Numbered from the stretch's first letter, positions 30,192 through 40,935 are shown. The stretch: DNA of 64,000 nt from Novosphingobium ginsenosidimutans (GCF_007954425.1 NZ_CP042345.1:2850001-2914000); one strand, 5' to 3'. The notes: generated from the letters alone by a model not told the origin. Numbers and translations: made by a program.

Positions 30192-31628
30192 TCAAGCGTC
30201 GGGCAGCCAGTTGCCGTGGAAACCCGGCGGGATGCGATGCGGGATATGAACCGAGGCGACCGGCGGTGCGGCTATATTGGCCGCGTCGAGAATGACCAGA
30301 TCGGTCGTCTCGTTGGTGGTGTCGATGACATAACCCATGACCCAGCCATCGCCCTCGGGCGCATCGGTGCTGCGTGGTACGAAGACAAACTCACCCGGCA
30401 CGCGGCCCGGGCCGAAATTGTGCTGGCTGCGCTCGCCCGTCTCAAGGTCATAGCGATAGATCGGCGCTTCACCGAGGAAACCAACGTCTTCCTCGCTCGG
30501 CAGACCCATCGACCAGGAATAGCGATAGGGCTGGCCGAAGTAGCGTTCGTCTGGACGGTGAAACTCCTGCGGCGCGGAATCGAGCGTTGTCCGGACGACC
30601 TTGCCGGCGGCCGGATCGATCGACCAGCGCTCCATGCCAAGCGGTTTGCCGTTCGGGCCTTCGGGGCCACCGGCAAACATCGTTTCATGGACCGACATAT
30701 CGACGATTACCTTGCCGTCCGCCGCATCAAAGGCGTTGCTGACGTGGAAGACATAGCAGGGATCAACATCGCACCAAACGATGTCAGCCGCCGTTCCCTG
30801 ACGCGGCAACAGGCCGACGCGGGCGCGGTGGGCCGGGTTCCAGGCAAAGGGGAACTGCTCACCCGCGATCATCGCCTTCATCGAGAAGGTCACAGGCAGA
30901 TCGAATACCAGCACATACTGCTGGGTAATCGCGCATTCGTGGATCGACGGGCCATGCTCCACCGGGATCGGCGCTTCGCGCAGCACCTTGCCGTCCTTTG
31001 AAACAACGACGTGCCAGACCGTGTCGGGAGTCATGGCGTCATAGGTGATCGCGTGCAGCTCACCCGTCAGCGGGTCTTCGTGTGGGTGGGCGGTGAACGG
31101 CACATGCAGGGTGCCCCCGAAATCGGTGTAGGTAACAGTTTCGAGCTCATCATTGAGCTGCGCCGGGAATGAACCCGCTTCGACAATCGCGAGGGTCTGG
31201 CCATTGTGCTGAATCACATTGGTATTGACCAGATCACGCCGTCCGCGCCGTGGCCCTGGGGCGGCCTCAGGGCCACCCTGCGCCTCAAGCGCCTGGCTGC
31301 GGATATAACGGTTGCGATACCACAGCGCCTTGCCGCCTTGCAGCCGAACGCCGTGGACCATGCCGTCACCGATAAACCAGTGGTGCCCGCGCGGATCGGG
31401 CTTGAAGGGGTTCGGCCCGATGCGGACATAGCGGCCGGAAAGCTCAGCCGGGATCGTACCGGTGACCTTGAGGTCGGTCAGCGTCCGTTCCTCGGTCATT
31501 GGCGTGTGGATGCCGGTCAGGAACGGGTGCTGCTGCTCAGCATCCTGGCGCGCACGGTTGAAATTGGCCACGGCCATGACACCCTTGGTGACGACCCCCC
31601 GGATAACGGTCTCGACTGCGCTTGCCAT
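30192..31628 (-). CDS. Carotenoid oxygenase family protein
   Basis: The 478-residue protein is a seven-bladed propeller dioxygenase of the carotenoid/stilbene cleavage family. The four iron His ligands are visible as His181 (TAHPHEDP), His230 (PSIHECAIT), His295 (YVFHVSNAF) and His471 (PPGFHGNW). Members cleave carotenoid or stilbene double bonds with O2; the substrate here could be a carotenoid or a lignin-derived stilbene. ATG 31628 has GGAGA upstream. It is divergent from a TetR gene across a palindrome, so it is probably repressed by it. Confidence 0.9.
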   Translation of the reverse strand: MASAVETVIRGVVTKGVMAVANFNRARQDAEQQHPFLTGIHTPMTEERTLTDLKVTGTIPAELSGRYVRIGPNPFKPDPRGHHWFIGDGMVHGVRLQGGKALWYRNRYIRSQALEAQGGPEAAPGPRRGRRDLVNTNVIQHNGQTLAIVEAGSFPAQLNDELETVTYTDFGGTLHVPFTAHPHEDPLTGELHAITYDAMTPDTVWHVVVSKDGKVLREAPIPVEHGPSIHECAITQQYVLVFDLPVTFSMKAMIAGEQFPFAWNPAHRARVGLLPRQGTAADIVWCDVDPCYVFHVSNAFDAADGKVIVDMSVHETMFAGGPEGPNGKPLGMERWSIDPAAGKVVRTTLDSAPQEFHRPDERYFGQPYRYSWSMGLPSEEDVGFLGEAPIYRYDLETGERSQHNFGPGRVPGEFVFVPRSTDAPEGDGWVMGYVIDTTNETTDLVILDAANIAAPPVASVHIPHRIPPGFHGNWLPDA

Positions 31629-31646
31629 GATGCGAATCTCCGCTTA

Positions 31647-31665
31647 ATGTTTATGGCGTAAACAT
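31647..31665. promoter_or_regulatory. TetR-type operator between carotenoid oxygenase and tetR
   Basis: ATGTTTA (31647-31653) and TAAACAT (31659-31665) are perfect 7-bp arms around TGGCG in the 44-base divergent gap. It is 8 bases before the TetR ATG and 19 before the oxygenase ATG, so one bound dimer could block both. Binding is inferred from position. Confidence 0.65.
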
Positions 31666-31672
31666 AGCAGCA

Positions 31673-32254
31673 ATGGTAACAGTGTCAACATCACCGCAAA
31701 CCCGCGCCTATCACCACGGCGACCTGCGCGCTGCGCTGGTCGATGCCGGGCTCAAGGCTCTGGAATCCGCACCGATCGAGGAACTCTCGCTGCGTGCCCT
31801 CGCCCGCGAAGTCGGCGTATCGCCGACGGCCGTCTATCGCCATTTCCCCGACAAGCAGGCATTGCTGGCTGCGCTGGCGGCTGAAGGGATCGAGCAACTG
31901 GGCCAGTACCAGCAAGCCGCTGCAGCCGGTACGGAGGGCAATAGCGATGCCTTCGGCGCAACTGGCCGGGCCTATGTCCGCTGGGCGCTCGCCAATCCGG
32001 CGCTGTTCCGTCTGGTCTTCGGGCAATGCCGCGATGTCGGCCCGTCGATCTTTGGCGACAACCTTGCCGCCCGTTTGCTGCAAGACCGGGCGCTGCACGC
32101 GGTCGGCGGCGACGCGGCCGGCGCCCAGCGGCTGATGGTCCAGGCCTGGGCGGTGGTCCACGGCCTGGCCATGCTGATGCTTGATGGACAGTTGCCGCAG
32201 GATCACGCGCTGATCGACCGGGTGATCGACCCGCGCACCCTGTTCACGCGCTAG
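31673..32254 (+). CDS. TetR/AcrR family transcriptional regulator
   Basis: The 193-residue protein has an N-terminal TetR HTH (about residues 15-60: YHHGDLRAALVDAGLKAL through LSLRALAREVGVSPTAVYRHFPDKQALLAALA) and a ligand-binding C-terminal domain of the TetR_C_33/WHG type (FRLVFGQ). It is divergent from the carotenoid oxygenase gene and probably represses it and itself through the palindrome at 31647-31665. The inducer may be the oxygenase substrate. Its 3' end overlaps the convergent membrane-protein gene by four bases. Confidence 0.93.
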   Translation: MVTVSTSPQTRAYHHGDLRAALVDAGLKALESAPIEELSLRALAREVGVSPTAVYRHFPDKQALLAALAAEGIEQLGQYQQAAAAGTEGNSDAFGATGRAYVRWALANPALFRLVFGQCRDVGPSIFGDNLAARLLQDRALHAVGGDAAGAQRLMVQAWAVVHGLAMLMLDGQLPQDHALIDRVIDPRTLFTR

Positions 32255-32763
32255 CCCGCCGCGGGCATGAACTTGGCCGCGATCCGCTTGATCGCCTCGA
32301 CGAAGACGCCGAAGAACAGCCCACCGACTACGGTCGCCAATGCGAGTTCAGCAAAATCGATCTTGAGCTGAATCAGCGGGGCAGCCGCCACCGTCAGGAA
32401 CAGCATCGCCGCGGCGTTGAACAGGAATGGCAGCACGGCGATCACCTGCAGGTAGATCGCAGCGACCATGATCAACAAGCCCAGGATCATGCCGTTGCTG
32501 CCCATCTTGCCGGTCAGGTAGACCACCTGCCAGGCCAGTCCAATGCCGACCAGTGCCCCGGCAATCGTTGCCGGCAAGCGCTTGATCTCCAGCGCCTCAA
32601 GATTGGCCCAGTGCCAAAGCAACAGGAACCCGCCGAACAGCGTCAGGTCTGAAAAAAGCGCCGTCCCGATGATCGCCCAGGCGATTACCGCAACCACAAC
32701 GATCAGAACAATGCCCAGCCCAGCAAGTGGCCCTGGCGCCGCTGTCGCAGTCGAATCCGTCAT
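32251..32763 (-). CDS. Hypothetical integral membrane protein
   Basis: The 170-residue product has about five hydrophobic segments (residues 14-36, 40-50, 62-84, 88-115 and 120-160). I recognise no named family. It ends tail-to-tail with tetR, with a four-base overlap, and lies downstream of queA on the same strand after a 91-base gap that contains a CCCGC-TTT-GCGGG hairpin (32784-32796). No catalytic motif is visible. Confidence 0.75.
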   Translation of the reverse strand: MTDSTATAAPGPLAGLGIVLIVVVAVIAWAIIGTALFSDLTLFGGFLLLWHWANLEALEIKRLPATIAGALVGIGLAWQVVYLTGKMGSNGMILGLLIMVAAIYLQVIAVLPFLFNAAAMLFLTVAAAPLIQLKIDFAELALATVVGGLFFGVFVEAIKRIAAKFMPAAG

Positions 32764-32854
32764 CTCAAATCCCCCTCCAGACCCCCGCTTTGCGGGAAGC
32801 CGGACAAGGAGACCGGAAAAGGCTGATCAGCGCAAGCGGTGTTTAGGCGCGCGA

Positions 32855-33886
32855 TTAACTCGGCAGCAGCAGCGAGGAATCGCCATAGGAATAGAACCTA
32901 TATTCGTTGGCAATGGCATGGGCATAGGCCGCCTGCATCCGATCCAGCCCCATTAGCGCGGAAACGAGCATAAACAAGGTCGACTTGGGCAGGTGGAAGT
33001 TCGTCACCAGCCCATCGATCCCCTTGAAGCGATAGCCAGGGGTGATGAAGATTGCCGTGTCACCCTCGAATGGATGGATCACCCGGTCCGCATCTGCTGC
33101 GCTCTCAAGCAGGCGTAAGCTTGTCGTACCCACTGCAACAATCCGGTTACCGCGCGCCCGGCTGGCATTCAGGCGTTCAGCCGTTTCCGCGCTGATCACA
33201 CCCCACTCAGCGTGCATCTGGTGATCATTGGTATCGTCAGCCTTGACCGGTAGAAAGGTGCCGGCGCCGACGTGGAGCGTCAGCGTCTCATGCCCGATCT
33301 CCCGCGCCGCCAGCGCTTCCATCAGCCTTGGCGTAAAGTGGAGCGCGGCCGTCGGAGCGGCGACGGCACCGTCCTTCGCCGCAAACATGGTCTGGTAATC
33401 AGACTTATCCTGCTCATCGATCGCGCGCTTGCCCGCGATGTAGGGCGGCAGCGGGACCTGGCCGGCCCGGTCGAGCAGCACCTCGACTGGCTCATCGCCC
33501 GCAAAGGCCAGCGTCCAGGAGCCATCGGCATGGCGCTCCTCCGCCACCGCGCTGACCGCGGCGGCGAACTCGATCAGGTCTCCGGCCTTCAGCCGCTTGC
33601 CGTTGCGGACAAAGGCCTGCCAACGGCGCAGGTCGATCCGCTTGTGCAGCGTCGCGCCGATCCGGGCCGCGCCGCGATAGCCTTCAAGCTGGGCCGGAAT
33701 GACCCGCGTGTCGTTGAAGACCAGCACGTCACCGGGTTCGAGCAGACTGGGCAGGTCCAACACGCCCTTGTCGGCAAAGTCCCCCTGCCCCGGCACGAAC
33801 AGCAGCCGCGCGGCGTCGCGCGGGCGGGCCGGCCGCAGGGCAATCCGGTCAGTAGGAAGCTCGAAATCGAACAGGTCAACGCGCAT
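32855..33886 (-). CDS. queA: S-adenosylmethionine:tRNA ribosyltransferase-isomerase
   Basis: QueA adds the ribosyl part of SAM to preQ1 in tRNA, giving epoxyqueuosine. The 343-residue protein begins [20 protein letters not shown], with family markers [27 protein letters not shown] and [19 protein letters not shown]. It works right after Tgt, encoded 3 kb away on the same strand. It lies downstream of a cyclophilin gene with a 48-base gap and may be part of that transcript. Confidence 0.96.
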   Translation of the reverse strand: MRVDLFDFELPTDRIALRPARPRDAARLLFVPGQGDFADKGVLDLPSLLEPGDVLVFNDTRVIPAQLEGYRGAARIGATLHKRIDLRRWQAFVRNGKRLKAGDLIEFAAAVSAVAEERHADGSWTLAFAGDEPVEVLLDRAGQVPLPPYIAGKRAIDEQDKSDYQTMFAAKDGAVAAPTAALHFTPRLMEALAAREIGHETLTLHVGAGTFLPVKADDTNDHQMHAEWGVISAETAERLNASRARGNRIVAVGTTSLRLLESAADADRVIHPFEGDTAIFITPGYRFKGIDGLVTNFHLPKSTLFMLVSALMGLDRMQAAYAHAIANEYRFYSYGDSSLLLPS

Positions 33887-33934
33887 GGCCGCGCCCTAGC
33901 GGGGCGTGGTCAGCGGTCAAGTCGGCAAAGTGGG

Positions 33935-34609
<675 letters not shown>

Positions 34610-34697
34610 CAGGTCAGGTCTCGGAATCTGGAGGTTCGCTCGTGCTGGCGCGGGATAGCCGCGTCAGCCTGTCGTGGCAATGAATGGCCGCAGACTA

Positions 34698-35204
34698 TTA
34701 ACCGCGCACGCCGCCCGCCTTGGCAATTTGCGCCAGGACGTCGGCGCAAACGGTGGGCGTAACGAATTTGGAGATGTCGCCACCATAGATCGCGATCTCC
34801 TTGACCAGGCGCGAGGCGATTGGCTGAAGCGAGACGTCGGCCATCAGGAAGATGGTTTCGACCCGGGCGTTGAGCTGGCGGTTCATCCCGGTGAGCTGGT
34901 ATTCGTACTCAAAGTCGGTCACCCCACGAATGCCACGGATCACCACCGATGCGCCCTGGCTTTCGGCAAAATCCATCAGCAGCGAATTGAAACCGACCAC
35001 CTCGATATTGGTGACCCCCAGGGCAGCCACCTCGCGCTTGACCATGTCGATCCGCTCGGGATCAGAAAACATCGGCGACTTGGCGATGTTGGTCGTGACG
35101 CCAATGATAAGCCGGTCGACCAGTTTCGCCCCGCGGGCGATGATATCCATGTGACCCAGCGTGATCGGGTCGAACGTCCCCGGATATACCCCAACCCGTT
35201 CCAT
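34698..35204 (-). CDS. coaD: Pantetheine-phosphate adenylyltransferase
   Basis: CoaD adenylates 4'-phosphopantetheine in the penultimate step of coenzyme A synthesis. The 168-residue protein starts MERVGVYPGTFDPITLGHMDII, with the nucleotidyl-transferase motif GTFDPITLGH, and has IRGIRGVTDFEYEYQ and GGDISKFVTP near the end. Its ATG overlaps the ispA stop by one base, so translation is coupled. The start of the gene is unambiguous. Confidence 0.96.
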   Translation of the reverse strand: MERVGVYPGTFDPITLGHMDIIARGAKLVDRLIIGVTTNIAKSPMFSDPERIDMVKREVAALGVTNIEVVGFNSLLMDFAESQGASVVIRGIRGVTDFEYEYQLTGMNRQLNARVETIFLMADVSLQPIASRLVKEIAIYGGDISKFVTPTVCADVLAQIAKAGGVRG

Positions 35205-36106
35205 CAGTGGTCCCTCTCCACAATGAACCGCGCAAGATCACGCAGCAGGTCCGCCTCTGCCCCATGCTGGCCCAGGTGCGCAATGGCCTGATCAACCAGC
35301 ATCCGCGCCTGATCGCGCGCCCGGTCCGGGCCGAGCAGCGAAACGAAGGTGGCCTTGCCGGCCGCCGCATCCTTGCCCACCGCCTTGCCAGCCTTTTCGG
35401 CATCGCCCTCGTGATCCAGCAGATCGTCGGCAATTTGGAAAGCAAGGCCGATATCGCGGGCATAGCCACGCAGGTGTGCGCGCCCCTCTTGCGGCACCCG
35501 GCCCAGCACCGCGCCCAGTTCGACCGATGCACCCAGCAAGGCCCCAGTCTTGAGCTGCTGCAGCTTGGTGATGGTATGAAGATCGAAAGTGGTGGTTTCG
35601 GCCACCATGTCCATCATCTGCCCGCCGGCCATGCCGTTCCAGCCACTGGCGGTCGCCAGGACCTGGATCAGTTCCGCCCGAACGAAAGGATCACCGCTGG
35701 TGACGGGATCGGCCAGGATCTCGAAGGCAAAGTCGTGCAGTGCATCGCCCGCCAAGACCGCCGTCGCCTCGTCGAAGGCGAGGTGGGTGGTCGCTTTGCC
35801 GTGGCGCAGGGCATCGTCATCCATGCAGGGCAGGTCATCATGGACCAGTGAATAGACATGGATCGCCTCGATCGCGCAGCCGACACGGAGCGCAGCAGAA
35901 CGGTCCACGCCATACAGCGCGGCCGTGGCAGTGACCAGCAGCGGCCGCAGCCGCTTGCCGCCGCCCAGCAGAGCGTAGCGCATGGCTTCAACAAGCCGGG
36001 CGCGCGGGTCCTCTGGCACCGGCAGCAGCGCATCGAACAAAGCGGCGACATCAGTACCGATGTCCCGGATCGCCTCAGCCAGCAGCGGCGTTGCCTTGCC
36101 GGTCAT
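35204..36106 (-). CDS. ispA: Polyprenyl synthetase (farnesyl diphosphate synthase type)
   Basis: The enzyme condenses IPP with DMAPP or GPP to make C15 (or C20) prenyl diphosphate for quinones, undecaprenyl and carotenoids. The 300-residue protein has the first Asp-rich motif as HDDLPCMDDD and the second as IADDLLDHEGD, with LLGGGKRLRPLL near the start. The insertion in the first motif matches bacterial IspA. It sits three bases after xseB, the usual IspA partner. Confidence 0.94.
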   Translation of the reverse strand: MTGKATPLLAEAIRDIGTDVAALFDALLPVPEDPRARLVEAMRYALLGGGKRLRPLLVTATAALYGVDRSAALRVGCAIEAIHVYSLVHDDLPCMDDDALRHGKATTHLAFDEATAVLAGDALHDFAFEILADPVTSGDPFVRAELIQVLATASGWNGMAGGQMMDMVAETTTFDLHTITKLQQLKTGALLGASVELGAVLGRVPQEGRAHLRGYARDIGLAFQIADDLLDHEGDAEKAGKAVGKDAAAGKATFVSLLGPDRARDQARMLVDQAIAHLGQHGAEADLLRDLARFIVERDH

Positions 36107-36109
36107 GAT

Positions 36110-36367
36110 TCAGTGTCCGGCTTCTGAATCGAACGGGCGGGTTCCGGCTGCCTGGCCGTCGGCCCCAGCAATGATCTGTTCGATCTTCAATTGGGCCGCA
36201 TCGAGCCGGGCCTGGCAATGCTGGCGCAGCTTCTCGCCCCGCTCGTAGAGCACAATTGAGCTGTCGAGCGGCACTTCCCCGCCCTCCAGCTTGCGCACGA
36301 TGTCTTCGAGTGCGCGCAGCGCGTCTTCGAAGCTCAGGTCGGCGATATCGGAATTGTCCTCGCTCAT
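36110..36367 (-). CDS. xseB: Exodeoxyribonuclease VII small subunit
   Basis: The 85-residue protein is the small subunit that assembles on XseA to degrade single-stranded DNA. The family signature is LSFEDALRALEDIVRKLEGGEVPLDSSIVLYERGEKLRQHC. The ATG at 36367 gives the normal size; the same frame stays open far upstream (to 37252) on the strand opposite other genes, and that extension is not real. It probably heads the xseB-ispA-coaD transcript. Confidence 0.93.
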   Translation of the reverse strand: MSEDNSDIADLSFEDALRALEDIVRKLEGGEVPLDSSIVLYERGEKLRQHCQARLDAAQLKIEQIIAGADGQAAGTRPFDSEAGH

Positions 36368-36379
36368 CGTCGCACAGCA

Positions 36380-36405
36380 TTGACCGCGCCCGCCGCGCCG
36401 GTCAA
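36380..36405. promoter_or_regulatory. Inverted repeat with opposed TTGACC boxes between xseB and the DUF2177 gene
   Basis: TTGACCG (36380-36386) and CGGTCAA (36399-36405) are perfect inverted arms with a 12-base GC-rich centre. Each arm contains a -35-like TTGACC, pointing in opposite directions toward the divergent genes. The matching -10 boxes are poor, so this may be an operator, a pair of promoters, or both. Confidence 0.35.
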
Positions 36406-36430
36406 GCTGATCGGCAAAGGGAGAATGTCG

Positions 36431-36832
36431 ATGCAGTGGATTACCGCCTATGTGACTGCCGCCGTGGCCTTTGGCGTGCTCGATGCGCTGTGGCTGCGCT
36501 GGGCCGCACCCAACCTTTACCGCCCGCTGATTGGGGAAATGCTGGCCGACAGTTTCAGGATGGTTCCGGCGCTGGTCTTCTACGCGCTCTATATCGCCGG
36601 GATGGTGTGGTTCGCAGTCCGGCCAGGTCTCTCGCAAGGGGTGCCCTATGGCGTGCTGAACGGCGCGCTGCTGGGGGCGCTGTGCTATGCCACCTATGAC
36701 CTGACCAACCAGGCCACGCTGAAGGTCTGGTCCACCCAGATGACTCTGATCGACATTGCCTGGGGCGCATCGGCCACGGCCTTGGCCAGCGGCCTCGCAG
36801 TCTTCGCGGTGCAGAAACTCACTTCGCAATAG
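36431..36832 (+). CDS. DUF2177 family membrane protein
   Basis: The 133-residue protein has four membrane helices and the DUF2177 pattern: FGVLDALWLRWAAPNLYRPLIGEML, GVLNGALLGALCYATYDLTNQATLKVW and a final helix. The family function is unknown. AAAGGGAG seven bases upstream favours ATG 36431 over ATG 36425. It is followed 24 bases later by another membrane protein gene on the same strand. Confidence 0.85.
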   Translation: MQWITAYVTAAVAFGVLDALWLRWAAPNLYRPLIGEMLADSFRMVPALVFYALYIAGMVWFAVRPGLSQGVPYGVLNGALLGALCYATYDLTNQATLKVWSTQMTLIDIAWGASATALASGLAVFAVQKLTSQ

Positions 36833-36856
36833 GGCTTTGACGGGAGGGGGAAAGCC

Positions 36857-37504
36857 ATGTTCATCGGTCACTGGGCGCCCGCCCTCGCCGCCGCAGCGGC
36901 CAGCAAGCGCGCGCCGAAAATCGGCGTGTTGTTCGTGGCAGCGCAGCTGGTCGACTGGGCCTTCTTTGGCCTCCTGCTGCTGGGCGTAGAGCACATGCGC
37001 TTTTCCCCCGGGATCAGCGTGATGAACCCGATGGACCTCTATCGTATGCCGATCACGCATAGCCTGCTGGGCTCGGCCGGGTTTGCGGCGGTGTTTGCCG
37101 GGCTGATCTGGCTGGGCAGCAAGGACCCCTCGGCCGCCCTGATCGGCAGCGCGGTGGTGCTGTCGCATTGGTTCCTCGACCTGCTGGTGCACGTGCCGGA
37201 CCTGACCCTTGCCGGCAATCCGCCCAAGCTCGGCTTGGGTCTTTGGAACCATCCGATGGTCGAAATACCGCTCGAACTGGGCATCACTTTCGGTGCGCTA
37301 TGGTGGTATGCGAAGGTCCGAAAGCCTGCGGGACTGCGCGTGATTGCGCTGGCCATGATCCTAATCGCACTCCAGGCGGTAAACTGGTTCGGACCGGTGG
37401 AGCCCGAAGTGACTGCCGGGACCAGCCTACTCGCCTTCTTCGCCTATGGCCTGGGGACGCTGGCCGCCTGGTGGATGGGCAAAAGCGAGAGCTCGCAGGC
37501 ATGA
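36857..37504 (+). CDS. Hypothetical membrane protein, possibly YdjM-like metal-dependent hydrolase
   Basis: The 215-residue product has about six membrane segments. FIGHWAPALAAAA near the start and MPITHSLLGSAG and LSHWFLDLLVHVPDLTL in the middle place His and Asp residues at membrane edges in the manner of the LexA-regulated inner-membrane hydrolase family (DUF457). That identity is a pattern judgement. The stop overlaps the following crotonase ATG by four bases. Confidence 0.72.
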   Translation: MFIGHWAPALAAAAASKRAPKIGVLFVAAQLVDWAFFGLLLLGVEHMRFSPGISVMNPMDLYRMPITHSLLGSAGFAAVFAGLIWLGSKDPSAALIGSAVVLSHWFLDLLVHVPDLTLAGNPPKLGLGLWNHPMVEIPLELGITFGALWWYAKVRKPAGLRVIALAMILIALQAVNWFGPVEPEVTAGTSLLAFFAYGLGTLAAWWMGKSESSQA

Positions 37505-38298
37505 GCCAGGTATCCACCCACGATAAGGGCCCGGTCCGGATCATCACGCTGACCAATCCGCCGCGCGGCTATATGAATGCAGCCAACGCGGCGCAGCTGC
37601 TGGTCGCCCTGCAGGACGCCCTCGCCGCTCCGGAAATTCGTGTGATCGTCTTCACCGGCGGCCTGCCCGGGGTGTTCATTCGGCACTATGACGTAGGCGA
37701 GATCAAGGCGGTGGCGGACGCGCTGCGGGCCGGGGCAATCCAGCCGGGCGGGGATCGAGCGGCCTCACCGGTCTATGCCCTGATCGACCTAATGCTGGCC
37801 TGCGAAAAGCCGACCATCGCCGCGATCAACGGCATCTGCATGGGCGGCGGCTGCGAATTTGCGCTGTGCTGCGACATACGGATTGCAGAGGCGGGCGATT
37901 TCACAATCGGTCTGCCCGAAACCCGCCTCGGCATCATCCCGGGCGTCGGCGGACTGCAACTGCTGGCCCGGACCGTTGGCCTATCGCGAGCCCGCGAAAT
38001 GGTGATGCGCGGCCGCGTGGTTGGCCCGGACGAGGCGCTGCGGATTGGTCTGGTCGATGAAGTTGTTCCCTCCGCCCTCGACCGCGCGCTTGAAATCGCG
38101 GCAGAGCTGGCTGCCAATCCGCCCCATGCCGTCGCCGCGGCAAAGCGGATGGCGCGGCAAGTTGCCTTTGGCGAAACGCTGGAGCAGGGCCTGCTGACCG
38201 CAGCGACCGAGTTCATGGGCACCCTGGTTGACAGCGATGAAACCCCCAAGCTGATCGATGCCTTCCTTGAAGGTGGGGAAGATATCCTCGCGGGCTAG
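37501..38298 (+). CDS. Enoyl-CoA hydratase/isomerase family protein
   Basis: The 265-residue protein is a crotonase with the oxyanion segment near VFIRHYDVGEIKAVADAL and the core GICMGGGCEFALCCDIRIAE. It also has LPETRLGIIPGVGGLQLLARTVG, where Glu is in the first catalytic position. The oxyanion loop lacks the usual AFxxGxD and reads GVFIRHYDVGE, similar to some isomerase-like members. ATG 37501 overlaps the membrane-protein stop (ATGA). It differs clearly from the crotonase at 644. Confidence 0.9.
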   Translation: MSQVSTHDKGPVRIITLTNPPRGYMNAANAAQLLVALQDALAAPEIRVIVFTGGLPGVFIRHYDVGEIKAVADALRAGAIQPGGDRAASPVYALIDLMLACEKPTIAAINGICMGGGCEFALCCDIRIAEAGDFTIGLPETRLGIIPGVGGLQLLARTVGLSRAREMVMRGRVVGPDEALRIGLVDEVVPSALDRALEIAAELAANPPHAVAAAKRMARQVAFGETLEQGLLTAATEFMGTLVDSDETPKLIDAFLEGGEDILAG

Positions 38299-38330
38299 CC
38301 TTAGCCGCAGGTGGGCGCTAAGGGCCGCCC

Positions 38331-40511
38331 ATGGCCGAGATTACTCCCCAAATCGTCGCCCAGCACGGGCTTTCCGAAGACGAGTACCAGCGCGTCCTGC
38401 ACGCCTTGGGGCGCGAGCCGAACCTGGTGGAGCTCGGCATCTTCTCCGTCATGTGGTCGGAGCATTGCTCGTACAAGTCGAGCCGGATCCACCTCAAGAA
38501 GCTGCCGACCGAGGCCCCCTGGGTGATCTGCGGCCCAGGCGAAAATGCCGGGGTGATCGACATCGGCGATGGCCAGGCCGCGATCTTCAAGATGGAGAGC
38601 CACAACCACCCGAGCTACATTGAGCCCTACCAGGGCGCGGCAACTGGCGTTGGCGGCATTCTGCGTGACGTGTTCACCATGGGCGCGCGCCCGGTCGCCA
38701 ATATGAACGCGCTGCGCTTTGGCCGGCCCGACCATCCCAAGATGAAATCGCTGGTTCAGGGCGTGGTCGCGGGCATTGGCGGCTATGGCAACTGCGTCGG
38801 CGTGCCGACCGTGGGCGGCGAGACCAACTTCCACCAGGCCTATGACGGCAACATCCTGGTCAATGCGATGACCGTGGGGATCGCCGATACCGACAAGATC
38901 TTCTATTCGGCCGCCACCGGGATCGGCAACCCGATCGTCTATGTCGGCTCCAAGACCGGGCGCGACGGGATCCACGGCGCGACCATGGCCAGCGCCGACT
39001 TCGATGAGAAGTCTGACGAGAAGCGCCCGACCGTGCAGGTCGGCGATCCCTTCACCGAAAAGCTGCTGATCGAGGCCTGCCTCGAACTGATGGCGACCGA
39101 CGCAATCGTCGCGATCCAGGATATGGGCGCGGCGGGCCTGACCTCCAGCTCGGTGGAAATGGCGACCAACGGCAAGGCTGGCATCATCCTCGACATGGAC
39201 AAGGTGCCGTGCCGCGAGGAAGGCATGACGCCTTACGAAATGATGCTGAGCGAAAGCCAGGAGCGCATGCTCATGGTGCTCAAGCCCGGCAAGGAAGCCA
39301 TGGCAGAGGCGATCTTCCGCAAGTGGGAGCTGGACTTTGCCGTGATCGGCGAAGTGACAGACACCGGCCACATGGTGCTGACCTGGCAAGGCGAGACGGT
39401 CTGCGACATTCCGCTCGGTCCATTGGCCGAGGACGCCCCGCTTTATGACCGCCCGGCGCTGAGCCTGGCGGAATACAAGGCCTGGGCCAAGGTCAAGCCT
39501 TTGGGCGAGGTGCCGCAGAGCACGGACCTGGGCGCAGACCTGCTCAAGCTGATGGCTTGCCCCGATCTCGCCAGCCGGCGCTGGATCTGGGAGCAGTATG
39601 ACAGCCAGGTTGGCGCCGACACCCTGCAGAAGAGCGGCGGCGATGCGGCAGTGGTGCGCATTCACGGGACGAAGAAGGCGCTGGCGATCAGCACCGATTG
39701 CACCCCGCGCTATTGCTATGCCGATCCCTATGAAGGCGGGAAGCAGGCCGTCGCCGAAACGTATCGCAATATCTCAGCTGTTGGCGCTAAGCCTCTGGCA
39801 ATCACCAATTGTCTGAACTTCGCCAACCCGCAGCGTCCTGAAATCATGGCACAGATCGTCGAAGCCCTGCGTGGCATGGGCGATGCCTGCCGGGCGCTCG
39901 ACTATCCTATCGTCTCAGGCAACGTCAGCCTCTACAACGAGAGCAAGGCGACCGGCGGTGGTTCGGCGATCCTTCCCACTCCGGCGATTGGCGGCGTCGG
40001 GTTGATGGCCGATTACGAGGTCATGGCCACTATCGCGTTCAAGGCCGAAGGCGAATGCCTGGCGATCATTGGCCCAAGCTATCCCGAGCTTGGCCAATCG
40101 CTGTGGCTGCGCGAAATCCATGGCCGCGAGGATGGCGATCCGCCGAAGGTCGATCTGGGCGACGAACTTTTCCATGGCGAAGTGATCCGCCAATTGATTG
40201 CCGACGGCGCAGTGACCGCCGTTCATGACATCAGCGACGGTGGCCTGCTGGTCGCGATCGCGGAAATGGCGCTGGCGGGCAATTTGGGTGCGGCGATCGA
40301 TCCAATGGATACGGCCTTCGCCTTCAACGAGACCCAGTCGCGGTATCTGGTCACCTACCCGGCCGACAAGCCGCTGGACCGCAGCAAGGTACCGTTCGAA
40401 AAGATTGGTACAGTTGGCGGCGATGCACTGGTGATCAATGGCCAGCCGGTCAAGCTGAGTGCACTGCAAGAAGCGAACGAGCGCTTCTTCCGCGACTGGA
40501 TGGAAGGCTGA
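38331..40511 (+). CDS. purL: Phosphoribosylformylglycinamidine synthase II
   Basis: PurL converts FGAR to FGAM with ATP and ammonia in purine synthesis. At 726 residues it is the small type that works with separate PurQ and PurS, neither of which is in the window. Hallmarks are [12 protein letters not shown] near residue 41, [35 protein letters not shown] and the duplicated AIR-synthase-like halves. It is followed five bases later by the DUF3052 gene. Confidence 0.97.
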   Translation: MAEITPQIVAQHGLSEDEYQRVLHALGREPNLVELGIFSVMWSEHCSYKSSRIHLKKLPTEAPWVICGPGENAGVIDIGDGQAAIFKMESHNHPSYIEPYQGAATGVGGILRDVFTMGARPVANMNALRFGRPDHPKMKSLVQGVVAGIGGYGNCVGVPTVGGETNFHQAYDGNILVNAMTVGIADTDKIFYSAATGIGNPIVYVGSKTGRDGIHGATMASADFDEKSDEKRPTVQVGDPFTEKLLIEACLELMATDAIVAIQDMGAAGLTSSSVEMATNGKAGIILDMDKVPCREEGMTPYEMMLSESQERMLMVLKPGKEAMAEAIFRKWELDFAVIGEVTDTGHMVLTWQGETVCDIPLGPLAEDAPLYDRPALSLAEYKAWAKVKPLGEVPQSTDLGADLLKLMACPDLASRRWIWEQYDSQVGADTLQKSGGDAAVVRIHGTKKALAISTDCTPRYCYADPYEGGKQAVAETYRNISAVGAKPLAITNCLNFANPQRPEIMAQIVEALRGMGDACRALDYPIVSGNVSLYNESKATGGGSAILPTPAIGGVGLMADYEVMATIAFKAEGECLAIIGPSYPELGQSLWLREIHGREDGDPPKVDLGDELFHGEVIRQLIADGAVTAVHDISDGGLLVAIAEMALAGNLGAAIDPMDTAFAFNETQSRYLVTYPADKPLDRSKVPFEKIGTVGGDALVINGQPVKLSALQEANERFFRDWMEG

Positions 40512-40515
40512 GCCG

Positions 40516-40926
40516 GTGAGCACGGCGGGCTATTCCGGCACGCCGCTGGCCAAGAAGCTCAACCTGCGTGACGGGATGCGGGTGTGGTTCGATGCCATGC
40601 CCGAATCCGTTGCCGATGAAATCGACGAATATGCGCTGGAATTGCACTTCATCGCCGACCCGGCCGAAGGGATCGACGCCGCACATGTTTTCGTGACGGA
40701 GCGCGCAGTGCTGGAAGCGCGGCTGGGCGCGCTGCGCCACCAGATCACGCCCGATGGTCAGATCTGGGTGAGCTGGCCGAAAAAGGCCGCAAAGGTCCAG
40801 ACCGACATCACCGAGGACACGATCCGCGAAGTCTGCCTGCCGCTCGGCCTGGTCGACACCAAGGTCTGCGCGGTGGACGAAGTCTGGTCCGGCCTGAAGC
40901 TGGTGATCCGCAAGGACCTGCGTTAG
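40516..40926 (+). CDS. DUF3052 domain-containing protein
   Basis: The 136-residue protein starts with STAGYSGTPLAKKLNLRDGMRVWFDAMPESV and includes PDGQIWVSWPKKAAKVQTDITEDTIREVCLPLGLVDTKVCAVDEVWSGLKLVIRK, the DUF3052 pattern. The family is cytoplasmic and of unknown function. The start is GTG 40516, five bases after the purL stop; the longer in-frame start at 40459 is inside purL. It converges on the COQ4-like gene. Confidence 0.87.
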   Translation: MSTAGYSGTPLAKKLNLRDGMRVWFDAMPESVADEIDEYALELHFIADPAEGIDAAHVFVTERAVLEARLGALRHQITPDGQIWVSWPKKAAKVQTDITEDTIREVCLPLGLVDTKVCAVDEVWSGLKLVIRKDLR

Positions 40927-40935
40927 GCTGCCTGA

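Noticed and set aside
36368..37252. N-terminal extension of xseB over 295 residues
   Set aside because: The added frame is antisense to two plus-strand membrane-protein genes, and the XseB family is about 80 residues, starting at 36367.
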